DNA from: Hydrogenophilales bacterium
GTDB taxonomy: Bacteria > Pseudomonadota > Gammaproteobacteria > Burkholderiales > Thiobacillaceae
Reading direction: 5' to 3'
Assembly (NCBI GenBank): GCA_016703155.1
Contig: JADJCP010000006.1
Coordinates: 186,001 to 250,000 of the forward strand
Length of the DNA: 64,000 nucleotides
Shown here one piece after another: positions 35,401 to 46,024 of the stretch (its first letter is position 1; every line of letters starts with the position of its first letter). The notes beneath the pieces were generated by a model that worked only from the letters and a program-made list of their open reading frames with translations, ran no database searches and was not told the origin of the DNA. A program made the translations under genes and the position numbers.

Positions 35401-38400
35401 GCCGTCTTCACCATCCAGGTGACCGACGCCGCGCCCGGCAGTCGCCTGACGCTGAGCCTGGCGGACGGGACCGCCCTGGACGCCGACTACTTTGCGGGCG
35501 CGCCGGACGGCCGTTTCGAATACCGTGTGGGCGCGGGGGCCTGGACGGCGGTGACCGGCCCCATCGACTTGATCGACGGCGGCGACATCACCCTGGAAGT
35601 GCGCACCGACACCATAGACGACCAGATCGACGAACCGGACGAGACCTTCCACCTGAACGCCAGCCTCGCCCAGGGGAGCACGACCGTGGCGACGGCGAGC
35701 GGTAGCGCCACCATCCTCGACAACGACGAACCCGGCGTGGTGATCAACCCGGGTGCCGCCGGCCACAACATCAACGTGATCGAAGGCCAGGACGCCGTCT
35801 TCACCATCCAGGTGACCGACGCCGCGCCCGGCAGTCGCCTGACGCTGAGCCTGGCGGACGGGACCGCCCTGGACGCCGACTACTTTGCGGGCGCGCCGGA
35901 CGGCCGTTTCGAATACCGTGTGGGCGCGGGGGCCTGGACGGCGGTGACCGGCCCCATCGACTTGATCGACGGCGGCGACATCACCCTGGAAGTGCGCACC
36001 GACACCATAGACGACCAGATCGACGAACCGGACGAGACCTTCCACCTGAACGCCAGCCTCGCCCAGGGGAGCACGACCGTGGCGACGGCGAGCGGTAGCG
36101 CCACCATCCTCGACAACGACGAACCCGGCGTGGTGATCAACCCGGGTGCCGCCGGCCACAACATCAACGTGATCGAAGGCCAGGACGCCGTCTTCACCAT
36201 CCAGGTGACCGACGCCGCGCCCGGCAGTCGCCTGACGCTGAGCCTGGCGGACGGGACCGCCCTGGACGCCGACTACTTTGCGGGCGCGCCGGACGGCCGT
36301 TTCGATCGGGGGGGGGCCGGGGTGACGGCCCTGACGGGGGGGACGGCGGACACCAGCGACCAGATCGACGCGCGGGGAGCACGCGGGCGGAGCGCCCCCG
36401 ACCGCGCGGGGGGCACCGCGGCCCCCCGGGGGGGGGGCCCGGACGCCGACTACTGGGGCGCGCCGGACGGCCGTTTCGAATACCGTGTGGGCGCGGGGGC
36501 CTGGACGGCGGTGACCGGCCCCATCGACTTGATCGACGGCGGCGACATCACCCTGGAAGTGCGCACCGACACCATAGACGACCAGATCGACGAACCGGAC
36601 GAGACCTTCCACCTGAACGCCAGCCTCGCCCAGGGGAGCACGACCGTGGCGACGGCGAGCGGTAGCGCCACCATCCTCGACAACGACGAACCCGGCGTGG
36701 TGATCAACCCGGGTGCCGCCGGCCACAACATCAACGTGATCGAAGGCCAGGACGCCGTCTTCACCATCCAGGTGACCGACGCCGCGCCCGGCAGTCGCCT
36801 GACGCTGAGCCTGGCGGACGGGACCGCCCTGGACGCCGACTACTTTGCGGGCGCGCCGGACGGCCGTTTCGAATACCGTGTGGGCGCGGGGGCCTGGACG
36901 GCGGTGACCGGCCCCATCGACTTGATCGACGGCGGCGACATCACCCTGGAAGTGCGCACCGACACCATAGACGACCAGATCGACGAACCGGACGAGACCT
37001 TCCACCTGAACGCCAGCCTCGCCCAGGGGAGCACGACCGTGGCGACGGCGAGCGGTAGCGCCACCATCCTCGACAACGACGAACCCGTCATCTCTATTTC
37101 CGAGGAAGGCTTGATGAAGGGTATTGCCGATGCGTTACCTGACACAACGAATGACACCACCGATTTGAATATCGTCACGGGTGCGTTTTGGAATACGGGT
37201 GAAAAGGATGTAAATTTAACTGCTCCCGATCTTGCCCAGCCGATCACCTCGGGTGGCCAGGATGTGACCTGGAATAACTTAGGACCGAATACACTGGTCG
37301 GCAGCGTGGATGGGGAAGAGGTGATACGAGTCACGGTAGAAGATTCGGGCCTCTATGCTATTTCCTTGTCCCGGCCTGTCGATCACCCAGTCCATGGGGC
37401 AGAGGATGCACTGAGCCTCAATGTCGGCATGTCCGTCACAGATGGGAGCATCACACGCAATGCCGTCCTGACCGTACGTATCGAGGATGACATGCCGCTG
37501 GCCGAGCCCATAGCCATCAATCAGGCCGCCCAGCCGATCAATACCAACCTGCTCATCGTCCTGGATGTCTCTGACTCCATGGACGATCCAAGCGGCATGG
37601 AAGGTTTGACCCGATACCGGGCCGCGATCGCCGGTATTCATGAATTGTTTGAGCAATACAAGAGCATGGGCAATGTGATGGTCAACATCGCTTCATTCTC
37701 AGAGTCGGCCTCAGTCCAGAATTACGCTGATTCGGGTGGAATATGGTTGACCATCGATCAGGCCAAGGACTTCCTGAATTCATTCTCATCCGCAGGCTGG
37801 ACCAATTACGATGCCGCGTTGGCGGCGGCGATGGATGCCTTCGATAACCCCGGAAAATTGGCGAATGCACAGAACGTCGCTTATTTCCTGTCCGACGGTG
37901 CACCTAACTACAACAATGGCGACATTGACACCCTGGGGACAAGCCCTGCAGTGAATGGCTTGGATAGCGATGATGGCATTCAGCCTGCGGAAGAAGCCAT
38001 CTGGACCGATTTTCTGAAGGCCAATGACATTAGCGCCTACGCCATCGGCATGGGTGATGGCGTTGATGTGTCGCATCTCGATCCGATCGGTTACAACGGC
38101 GTCAACGAGCGCGAACAGCCTGCTGTCGTAGTCAGGGATATGAGCGACTTCAGTACAGTGTTGACGGCGCTCGTGGAAAGCACCTATTCAGGCAACCTGT
38201 TGACTGGGAGCGGAACGTCCAGCGGTTTCGGCGCCGATGGCGGCTACGTCCGGAGCATCCGGTACAGTGGTGACCTCTTTACTTTCGACGGTGTACAAAT
38301 CACGGCCACGGGTAATGGCGGTGTCGTCTGGGAGTTCAATGCGGCGACACACACTTTGACTCTCATGGCACAAGGCGGCATATTCGTAGTGAACATGTCG

Positions 38401-39432
38401 ACGGGAGATTATTCCTATACCAAGACATCCAGCGCAGCCGTCATACAGGAATCCTTCGAATATACGTTGCAGGACCATGACGGCGACACGGCATCGAGTT
38501 CCCTGGATATTTATTTCAGCCAAAACGACCCAGCCCCTATCGTGCGCGACGATGACGTCATTACCGCGACAGAGTTCTATTCGCCCCTGCAAGTCAGCAT
38601 CATGAGCGCTTGGTTGCTCTGGAATGACAGCGACGCTGACGGTGACCTCATTGCCATCACTGAAGTTAACGACGCACTAAGTTACACGGATGGCGTGATC
38701 GTTGATTCCTACACCGGCAACGGCAGCGGATCATTCAGTTACACGGGTACGTCCACTACGAACGGGAACCAGTCCGATTCAGCCGCTGTATCTATATTGG
38801 CGATCAACGATTTCACCCTTAATGGCAACGGCCTAGACAACATCCTGATCGGGGACGATTCCTGGGAAACCATCAACGGAAACGAAGGCAACGATGTCTT
38901 GGTCGGAAATAGGGGAAATGATGTTCTCAATGGCGGGTCCGGTAACGATTGGCTGCTTGGTGGCAGCGGCAACGACCAACTCATCGGCGGGTTGGGAACT
39001 GACCTGATCGAAGGCGGTTCCGGCAACGATATCCTGACAGGCGGTCTGGGTAGCGACACCTTTGCCTGGCGTCTGGCCGACAGAGGAACGCCGGGCGCTC
39101 CGGAAGCCGACAACATCACCGATTTCAATGCCTCACTGCCCTCCGGTGGCGGCGACATCCTTGACCTGCGCGATCTGCTCGATGGAGAGGAGCATCTCAG
39201 CGGAATTGGGAATTTGGCGAACTACATCGATATCGCTCAGGTTGGAAGCGACACCGTCTTCAGAATCAGCTCATCCGGGGGCTTCGCAAGCGGCGCATAT
39301 GCTTCCGGAGCAGAAGATCAACGTATAACTCTCAGTGGTGCAAATCTGTATGAGCTTTATGGTATCGCCGCCAGTAACGATAGCGACTTGATCCGGACTC
39401 TACTGAATCAAAACAAGCTGGCCGTAGATTGA
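32491..39432 (+). CDS. LapA-like giant RTX adhesin with tandem Calx-beta-like repeats
   Basis: As assembled it is about 2313 codons. The N-terminal 110 residues match the LapA retention module (AFVKTVQGEAYARSATGQLR, GDTVTAMPGGNVVLEF), followed by TAAG at residues 111-114, the LapG protease site. Ten 131-residue repeats follow. Next is a von Willebrand A domain with a MIDAS motif (LDVSDSMD, near 1690), RTX nonapeptides (GGSGNDWLLGGSGNDQL, near 2150) and a type I secretion C-terminal domain. It should be secreted by a type I system and stay in the outer membrane until cut by LapG. Three one-base deletions in repeats 2-4 (near 33713, 33785, 34495) put units out of frame but cancel; they are probably errors. 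No lapD or lapG is in the window. Confidence 0.88.
32986..37086 (+). repeat. Tandem array of ten 393-bp units inside the adhesin
   Basis: Units begin at 32986, 33379, 33771, 34163, 34555, 34948, 35341, 35734, 36127 and 36694, each opening with GGCGTGGTGATCAACCCGGG. Each encodes 131 residues of a Calx-beta-like domain with acidic Ca-binding loops (DTIDDQIDEPDETF). By eye they are nearly identical; the unit at 35341 has one Gly-to-Ser change. Units 2-4 are 392 bp, and the ninth spans 567 bp because of a scrambled insert. Such identity implies recent homogenisation, and copy number may vary or be collapsed in assembly. Confidence 0.93.
36304..36442 (+). other. Scrambled G-rich stretch inside repeat nine
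   Basis: About 139 nt break the repeat pattern with long G and C runs (a run of ten G near 36309). The stretch loosely resembles degraded repeat sequence (CAGATCGACG, GACGGCGG). It keeps the frame but encodes an unlike, Gly/Arg-rich segment. It is most easily explained as a low-quality consensus where repeat copies were merged. Confidence 0.7.
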
Positions 39433-39561
39433 CGGTGCATTTCGGTTACATAGCGATACAGCTTGCCAGAATCAATTGGCCGAAATGTTAAGCGTAAGGA
39501 GGCGAGAAATTGTCGTTACGTGTTGCGCGTCAGAAAATTGAGGCTCAGCTGGAGTCGTTGC

Positions 39562-39852
39562 ATGCATGACATGAATTTTATTGAAATGAGTTGGCTTATG
39601 CTCGGCGTTTACACCGCCATTCAGCTATTCATCATATTGGCCTGCGATATGACGCATGCCGTCCCGAAATGGTCGCTACGGCTATTCATGCTGGCTGCCG
39701 GACTGCATTTCGCAGGAGTATTTGTGAGTATGTCCGAATTTCTGGTTATGGCCCTGCTGGTTTCGGTTTCTGGACTGTTCTGGATTATATTCGGCATGAT
39801 TCAGGACATGAAGCAGTATTTCAGAAATCATCAACATCGACGTATTAGCTAA
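39562..39852 (+). CDS. Small three-helix membrane protein, immunity candidate
   Basis: The 96-residue protein (start 39562, GGAG seven bases upstream) has about three membrane helices (WLMLGVYTAIQLFIILA, FMLAAGLHFAGVFV, FLVMALLVSVSGLFWIIF) and a basic tail (YFRNHQHRRIS). No family is recognised. It ends the plus-strand set after peptide 2 and the adhesin. Small membrane proteins of this size often serve as immunity proteins for export-linked bacteriocins, but nothing in the sequence proves it here. Confidence 0.6.
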   Translation: MHDMNFIEMSWLMLGVYTAIQLFIILACDMTHAVPKWSLRLFMLAAGLHFAGVFVSMSEFLVMALLVSVSGLFWIIFGMIQDMKQYFRNHQHRRIS

Positions 39853-39869
39853 ATATATATCAAATCGCC

Positions 39870-40160
39870 ATGCCCGCTTGCAAACAAGACACCAATACGT
39901 GCAACTCGACCCCGAAAATTGAATTCGAAGCCAGCACTATCCTTTACAAGATTTTGTTGACTGAAATTCCACGGGCCGTGTTCAGCTTGCAAGGAAGAAT
40001 ACACTCCTGCCCTGTCGGCGGTCGTCTGGAAAAGAGGTATCTCGACAGGAGCGATAGCATTTTTATCGGCACATACGACATAAGAGCCACAATGGATATG
40101 ATTGTTGACGATCTGCATCTGACGCAATACATACATCAAAAATCATCGACGCTTGGATAG
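39870..40160 (+). CDS. Possible hypothetical protein, 96 aa
   Basis: An open frame with a mixed, soluble composition (MPACKQDTNTCNSTPKIEF at the start, then LTEIPRAVFSLQGRIHSCPV) lies between the membrane protein and the GGDEF-EAL gene. There is no clear ribosome binding site, and a similar-length frame exists on the other strand. The rest of the gap 39853-40302 shows nothing further. Confidence 0.3.
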   Translation: MPACKQDTNTCNSTPKIEFEASTILYKILLTEIPRAVFSLQGRIHSCPVGGRLEKRYLDRSDSIFIGTYDIRATMDMIVDDLHLTQYIHQKSSTLG

Positions 40161-40302
40161 CCGGGGCTCATGTAAAACCCGCACGCAATTATATCTATTT
40201 CGATTGGAACTGGGCTACATGACTTTACCGATGACGCACCTGAATATTTAGATCGAGATGAGTTAACGTCAAGGCAATGAATGGCTCCTCAAAACATGCA
40301 CC

Positions 40303-42546
40303 ATGAGCACAATTAACATCGTATTTATTGCGCTGCTTTCTATCGCTATGACACTGGCGATATTGATGTCTGTCAGAAGCAGTCGCGCCACACATAGGGC
40401 GAATGATAGCGAGCGAATCGTCCAACGCATGCTAGATATCATTCAGGATGGCTTTATTCAATTGGATAAAGAGTATCGGATTATCAAAGCGAACGACAAG
40501 ATATGCAGCCTTCTTGAGCAAACCAGAGAAACCCTATTAAACCGCTCGGTATTTGCATTCATCGACCGGACCAAGCTGCCTAACTTGGTCGCTGAAAATC
40601 GATCATCAGAATGCAAGTCATACGAATTCAATATCTCCGCGCCAAGTGGGGCAATATCGCCATGCCAAATTATGGTTTGCCCTATCGTCGACAGATGGAA
40701 TACGAGCATTGGCACGCTGTTACTGGTTAATGACCTGACCCGGCAAATGAATCATGAGCTCTACCTGCGTCGAGCCGTGGCGGTATTCGAGCATACGGCG
40801 GAAGGCGTGATGATCATGGATCGGGACGGAAGGCTCGATCTGGTCAACCCGGCCTTCTCGAAAATCACGGGGTTTAGCCAGGAAGATATTCTGGGTAAGA
40901 CTCCCCAATTCCTGCGCTATGGGCAAATCTGGGCCGAGTTGACAACGGCTGGTCACTGGCAGGGAGAAATCGTCAATCATCGTCAGAATGGCGAGGAATA
41001 TCCTGAATGGCTGACCATCAGTGCTGTTCGTGCTTCGGACGGAGAGATACAAAGCTATATCGCCTTGTTCTCCGACGTCAGCCACTTGAAACGCTCGGAG
41101 GAGGAACTAAAGCGTATGGCGCATTACGATGTACTCACTGACCTGCCGAATCGTACGCTACTGAATATCCAGCTCAATCTGGCTCTGGAAAGGGCCGGTC
41201 GTCGCTCCAGCAAGCTTGCGGTATTTGCTTTGGATCTGGATGGTTTCAAGACGGTAAACGATAGTCTTGGTCACCCGGCCGGCGATATGTTGCTACAGAA
41301 AGTCGCTGGCCGACTGCGATACACGGTACGCAGTGAAGATGTTGTCGCCCGAATGGGTGGAGACGAATTCGCGATGATTATTGAAAACCCGCCAAGTGCC
41401 ATCCACCTAGGCCATCTTGCCAAAAAAATCATCGATGCGCTTGCAAAACCCCTTGATCTACATGGCAATAGTGCCATGGTGACCGCCAGTCTCGGGATTG
41501 CGCTGTATCCGAAAGATGGCGAGGATGCCACCTCGCTGCTGAAGGCGGCGGATACCGCCATGTACGCAAGCAAACAAGCCGGCCGCAACACCTATCGATA
41601 CCACGATCACGAAATGGCCAAAGCCGCCCATCAACGCATGCAACTGGAACAGGGGCTCAGAAAGGCGCTGGATGGCCAACTTGAATTATGCTACCAGCCT
41701 CAGGTGAGCATCCGCACCGGCAGCGTCATCGGCGTGGAAGCGCTGGTACGCTGGAACCATCCCGAGCGGGGACTGATTTCGCCCGTCGAGTTCATCCCTA
41801 TCGCGGAGGAAACCGGGCTTATCCTGCCTCTGGGCGAATGGGTGCTCCGTCAGGCATGTGCCCAAGCCCAATCATGGTCGGAGCAGCGGCTATTTACCGG
41901 CACGCTTTCGGTCAATGTGGCCGGCCCACAAATCGAGCGAGGCGACTTTTTCGATACGGTCAAGCAGGTATTGAGCGATACTGGCTTCAACCCGAAGTTG
42001 CTGGTTCTGGAAATTACAGAGAGCTTTCTGCTGCGAAACGCAAAGCAGGCCATGGCCGAACTGGGTCAATTGCGTACCCTGGGGGTCAGTATTGCCATTG
42101 ACGATTTTGGTACAGGCTACTCGTCGTTGGCGTATCTGAAATATCTGAATGCCCAGGAAATCAAGATAGATCAGCGTTTCATCGCCGGCTTGCCCGACGA
42201 CAAGGACGATGCGGCCATCACAAGAGCCATAATCGCCATGGGGCGCAGCCTCGGCTTCGACCTGATCGCGGAAGGCGTTGAAACAGAAGCTCAGCAGATT
42301 TTCTTGATAAACGAGGGTTGCGCCCAGGCTCAAGGCTATTTGTATTCCAAACCCATCACTGCATACCAATTCGGTGATTGGCTACGGCAGCGGCGTCTTC
42401 AGTCGTACCAAGACAACAGCGCATCCGAAACGCTGCGGTTTACAAGACGGGTCACGGACAGGGACGGCCAGGATCAGATGAATATCCCGCCGATTGATGT
42501 CGCGGAGCATCGACACCGGTCGAATCGTCAATCATACGAAGCCTAG
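40303..42546 (+). CDS. PAS-PAS-GGDEF-EAL cyclic-di-GMP enzyme
   Basis: The 747-residue protein has one N-terminal membrane helix and two PAS domains (about 45-145 and 155-265). A GGDEF domain carries an intact MGGDEF near 350, and an EAL domain carries VEALVRW near 478, EITES, DDFGTGYSS and the AEGVE Glu. All catalytic motifs look complete, so it could make or degrade c-di-GMP depending on signal. Its place beside a LapA-like adhesin and Tad pilus genes fits control of attachment, since LapA retention normally depends on c-di-GMP. Confidence 0.92.
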   Translation: MSTINIVFIALLSIAMTLAILMSVRSSRATHRANDSERIVQRMLDIIQDGFIQLDKEYRIIKANDKICSLLEQTRETLLNRSVFAFIDRTKLPNLVAENRSSECKSYEFNISAPSGAISPCQIMVCPIVDRWNTSIGTLLLVNDLTRQMNHELYLRRAVAVFEHTAEGVMIMDRDGRLDLVNPAFSKITGFSQEDILGKTPQFLRYGQIWAELTTAGHWQGEIVNHRQNGEEYPEWLTISAVRASDGEIQSYIALFSDVSHLKRSEEELKRMAHYDVLTDLPNRTLLNIQLNLALERAGRRSSKLAVFALDLDGFKTVNDSLGHPAGDMLLQKVAGRLRYTVRSEDVVARMGGDEFAMIIENPPSAIHLGHLAKKIIDALAKPLDLHGNSAMVTASLGIALYPKDGEDATSLLKAADTAMYASKQAGRNTYRYHDHEMAKAAHQRMQLEQGLRKALDGQLELCYQPQVSIRTGSVIGVEALVRWNHPERGLISPVEFIPIAEETGLILPLGEWVLRQACAQAQSWSEQRLFTGTLSVNVAGPQIERGDFFDTVKQVLSDTGFNPKLLVLEITESFLLRNAKQAMAELGQLRTLGVSIAIDDFGTGYSSLAYLKYLNAQEIKIDQRFIAGLPDDKDDAAITRAIIAMGRSLGFDLIAEGVETEAQQIFLINEGCAQAQGYLYSKPITAYQFGDWLRQRRLQSYQDNSASETLRFTRRVTDRDGQDQMNIPPIDVAEHRHRSNRQSYEA

Positions 42547-42812
42547 CCCACCCTGTCCGTGAGTTTTGGGTGCCGTTGCTGGGTGTTTGCCTCGGCCATG
42601 CTGCGCATGCTGACCATGCTTTGATTCGTGAGGTTGCGGTACTGGTCTGGAAAATAGTTGTGCAGATCAATGGGCGGCGACAAGCTGGCATTGTCGAAAC
42701 GACGAACATTCTTCTACAGTTACCATTTGTATATTTGCTGTCAGGGTCTCTGTCCGGTGCAACCACCCATTTCCTTCAACTCGGCGCACATGCAGGCTGA
42801 TTCCGTGCGTGC

Positions 42813-45422
42813 ATGTGCCGATACGCCGGTCCAGCGACGAGTATGTTCGTGACGCTTGTCTCGCGTCGCGTCCCATTATTGATCGCGGCACTGCTGGCAT
42901 GGATAGTCGCTGGATATTTCTTGTGGCGTGCGTATCCGGCACCCACGGCTTCGCTTGCCCTACAGTCGGAAGCCGATTTGACGCGAGAACTGCACTATTT
43001 CGATTCGGTATTTTCCAAGGTCTTGCCGAAGAATCGAGGAGAACAGGCGCTTCAGGAGTTCATGCCCGAAGATGATGCGGAGTCCCGATATTTCCTGTTG
43101 AACCGTCAGTTGATCGTTATCGCCGCAGGGAGCAAGGCGGCAATCGGAAAACATGCCAACACCTTGTTCGGCCCCCAGGTGCTGACGCTCCTGGACAAGG
43201 CCGGAAATGGCTCAGATGCCATCGTCAGTCGTGCTGGCAACACCCTCATCGGTATCGATGCACTGCGGGCTAATAAGTCACAAACCCCTTTCGTGATTCT
43301 GCTGGTGCAGCGCGATCAGTCTTCGATCTCAGAGCAATTCTTGTCCGAGTACCAGCATGCACTTGGTTTCGTAGGCGTTTTTGTGTTTCTCTGTGCCGGC
43401 TTGCTGTATCTACCGCTTTCTTTGAGGGCGAGAGGGCGACTCGATACGATAGGCAAGGCTGTCGCCAGGTTTGCAGAAGGCGATGGCGCGGCCCGAGTCA
43501 GTCCCGATGGAAACGACGCTATCGCCCGTCTGGGCAATCAGTTCAACAACATGGCGGTCCGCATCGGCCAAGAGCGCTTCAACCTGGCAGAAAGTGAAGA
43601 GAGGCTGAAGTTCGCCTTGCATGGCAGTAACGCCGGCATCTGGGACTGGCGCATCGACAGTGGGCGCACGTACTACTCGCCACGCTGGAAAAGCCTGCTC
43701 GGGTTTTCCGAGGATGAACTGCAAGCCCATGCCGAGGAATGGCTCAAGCGTGTCCATCCTGACGATTTATCGCGGGTTGTGGGTCTGCTCAATGCACATA
43801 TGAGCGGTAATAGCCGTTTCTTTGAAAGTGAGCATCGGCTTTGCCGCAAAGATCAGGCTTACATCTGGGTGCTGGAGCGAGGGGTCGCGCTTCGGGACGA
43901 AAGCGGCAAACCTTATCGCATGGTCGGTGCCCTGACCGACATATCACGGCGCAAGGAAGTGGAGTCGGCCCTCCAGCGTAGCGAGGAAGCCTATCGATCC
44001 GTGGTCAATGCGGTCACCCAAGTCCTGTTTCGCAGCGATCACGATGGACGGCTGACATTCTTGAATCCAGCGTGGCAGAGATTTACCGGACTTGCGGTCG
44101 AAACCAGTCTGTCGCGTGCCTTGACCGATTTCGTCGTCGCGGAAGACCGCGAACGCGCGCGCGGGATTATGTCTCTCGCCGGGAAAAGCGATTGCGAAAC
44201 CGCCACGGGTGAGCTCAGATTGACCACACGGGATGGTGGAAGCCGGTGGTTCAGTCTGCATGCGCGCTCACTCCAAGATGGTCACGATACACCCGGCATA
44301 GCGGGTTTGCTGACCGACATCGATGCCCTGAAAAACGCACAGAATGCCCTGACCCGAAGCAACAGCGAACGAAATACGATTCTGGATATCAGTCCTGACG
44401 GCTATGTCTTCGTAGACCGCTACGGCTGCGTGATTTATGTCAATCCGGCCTTCCTGGCCATGACCGGGTTGGCCAGTGATCAAATAATCGCGCATGGCCC
44501 GGATGCCTTTGACGAATGTATTCAGGCATTGTGCGATCCGTCGAAACCCATGCCCCGATTCTCAACGGCCAGCGATGGGGCAGAGCAGTTGCTGTATCTG
44601 ATCAGCCCCACTAAAACAATCCTGAAATGGCTGACACGCCATATTCGCGACGACCAGCAACGACTCCAGGCGGGCGTGTTGTTTTTCCGGGATGTCACGA
44701 CACAAGTCGAGATAGACAGGATGAAGAGTGAGTTCCTGTCCACGGCGGCGCATGAATTACGAACGCCGATGGCGAGCATCTTCGGCTTTTCAGAGCTCTT
44801 ACTATCACGCGACTTCGATGCAACCACCCGTCATGACCTGCTGCAGCGCATCCACCGTCAAACCAAGAATCTGATCAATCTGGTCAACGAATTGCTCGAT
44901 CTGGCACGCATCGAAGCTAAAGGCGGCAAGAGCTTCAAATTCAAGGAGCAGGAACTGACGCCTATCGTGCTCAATACACTGGCTTCGTTTTATGTTCCGC
45001 CGGAAACACATACTCTGGACAGCGACCTTCCGCATGATCTGACCAAGGTTAACGTGGATGCCGAGAAATTGCAGCAGGCGCTGACGAACATATTCAGTAA
45101 TGCCCTGAAGTATTCGCCGGGTGGCGGCGCAATCCATGTCCGGTCAGTCAGGAAAAACGATATTGGGCATCCCATGGTCGGCATCCAGGTAATGGATCAG
45201 GGCATAGGCATGAACCCGGAACAGATGCTCCACATTTTCGATCGTTTCTATCGCGCGGATGGATCAGGCCCCATTCCCGGAACAGGATTGGGGATGTGTC
45301 TGGTCAAGGAGATCATGGACATCTTCGATGGTCAGGTGGCGGTGAGCAGCACTCCGGGGGTAGGAACGGAAGTGACCCTTTGGCTGCCCGTAGTCAATTC
45401 GACGTCGACGGCGGCTTTGTGA
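42813..45422 (+). CDS. Membrane-bound multi-PAS sensor histidine kinase
   Basis: Up to 869 residues (start 42813, or 42843 MFVTLVSRRVPLLIAAL). Two membrane helices flank a periplasmic domain of about 150 residues. HAMP (RLDTIGKAVARFAEGDG) is followed by three PAS domains, then HisKA with the phospho-His in TAAHELRTPM near 646, and an HATPase domain with N, G1 (VMDQGIGM) and G2 (GTGLGM) boxes. It lacks a fused receiver; the single receiver gene 30 nt downstream is its likely partner. The 266-nt gap upstream holds no gene. Confidence 0.9.
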   Translation: MCRYAGPATSMFVTLVSRRVPLLIAALLAWIVAGYFLWRAYPAPTASLALQSEADLTRELHYFDSVFSKVLPKNRGEQALQEFMPEDDAESRYFLLNRQLIVIAAGSKAAIGKHANTLFGPQVLTLLDKAGNGSDAIVSRAGNTLIGIDALRANKSQTPFVILLVQRDQSSISEQFLSEYQHALGFVGVFVFLCAGLLYLPLSLRARGRLDTIGKAVARFAEGDGAARVSPDGNDAIARLGNQFNNMAVRIGQERFNLAESEERLKFALHGSNAGIWDWRIDSGRTYYSPRWKSLLGFSEDELQAHAEEWLKRVHPDDLSRVVGLLNAHMSGNSRFFESEHRLCRKDQAYIWVLERGVALRDESGKPYRMVGALTDISRRKEVESALQRSEEAYRSVVNAVTQVLFRSDHDGRLTFLNPAWQRFTGLAVETSLSRALTDFVVAEDRERARGIMSLAGKSDCETATGELRLTTRDGGSRWFSLHARSLQDGHDTPGIAGLLTDIDALKNAQNALTRSNSERNTILDISPDGYVFVDRYGCVIYVNPAFLAMTGLASDQIIAHGPDAFDECIQALCDPSKPMPRFSTASDGAEQLLYLISPTKTILKWLTRHIRDDQQRLQAGVLFFRDVTTQVEIDRMKSEFLSTAAHELRTPMASIFGFSELLLSRDFDATTRHDLLQRIHRQTKNLINLVNELLDLARIEAKGGKSFKFKEQELTPIVLNTLASFYVPPETHTLDSDLPHDLTKVNVDAEKLQQALTNIFSNALKYSPGGGAIHVRSVRKNDIGHPMVGIQVMDQGIGMNPEQMLHIFDRFYRADGSGPIPGTGLGMCLVKEIMDIFDGQVAVSSTPGVGTEVTLWLPVVNSTSTAAL

Positions 45423-45452
45423 CCCAAGCCACTCCATAATCGCAACAAAGCC

Positions 45453-45827
45453 ATGTCCAATAATCGAATCATGATCGTCGACGACCAGGAAGATATCCGG
45501 ATACTGCTGCGACTGACCCTGGAGCCTATGGGCTGTGAGCTTTATGTGGCGACAAACGGCCATGAGGCCATTGATATAGCCAGGCGATATCAGCCTGATC
45601 TCATCATTCTGGATGTGATGATGCCTGGCGGCATGGATGGCCATCAGGTTTGTAGGGTGCTCCGTGCCGAGGCGGCAACCGCACACGCGTATATTATCCT
45701 GTTGAGTGCCCGTGGCCAGCAAAGCGATCTCAACGAGGGAAAACAAGCCGGGGCGGATCACTACATGCTGAAACCATTCAGCCCTATCGAACTAACCGAC
45801 ATTATCCGGTGTGCGCAAGCGCGATGA
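45453..45827 (+). CDS. Single-domain response regulator
   Basis: A 124-residue receiver domain with acidic pocket D10/D11, phospho-acceptor D54 (LIILDVMMPGGMDG), LLSARG and K in YMLKPF. There is no output domain, so it signals by protein contact, as in CheY-like or phosphorelay proteins. It follows the histidine kinase by 30 nt, and its end overlaps a convergent small gene. Confidence 0.9.
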   Translation: MSNNRIMIVDDQEDIRILLRLTLEPMGCELYVATNGHEAIDIARRYQPDLIILDVMMPGGMDGHQVCRVLRAEAATAHAYIILLSARGQQSDLNEGKQAGADHYMLKPFSPIELTDIIRCAQAR

Positions 45828-46010
45828 TCCGATTTTCAAAGCACCGCTTGCTTTGCATTCGAACTGAATCCCCTGCGGGCATGCTGGCGTAGTGGCGGTC
45901 AGCTGCCATTCATGCGGCTGGCGATGCCCGCATTTGCTGCATTCATGAGCATCCCGATCCCATGCCCCGCCCCATCGGTGATTGCATAACCAGCTTGAAA
46001 ACGAAGCCAT
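45792..46010 (-). CDS. Small zinc-ribbon-like protein, 72 aa
   Basis: Start at 46010 (MASFSSWLCNHRWGGAWDRD) gives 72 residues. C9, H11 and CSKCGHRQPHEW form a C/H-x-C-x2-C pattern typical of tiny zinc ribbons. Its 3' end overlaps the receiver gene by 36 nt on the other strand. No family name is assigned. A run of C just upstream could affect the start. Confidence 0.5.
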   Translation of the reverse strand: MASFSSWLCNHRWGGAWDRDAHECSKCGHRQPHEWQLTATTPACPQGIQFECKASGALKIGSSRLRTPDNVG

Positions 46011-46024
46011 AGACCCCCCCTGAG

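Noticed and set aside
34309..37005. 898-codon open frame on the minus strand across the adhesin repeats
   Set aside because: It is the antisense shadow of a GC-rich 393-bp repeat whose length is a multiple of three. It has no start context or recognisable domain.
32986..37086. CRISPR-like array
   Set aside because: Units are 393 bp, coding, and have no spacers.
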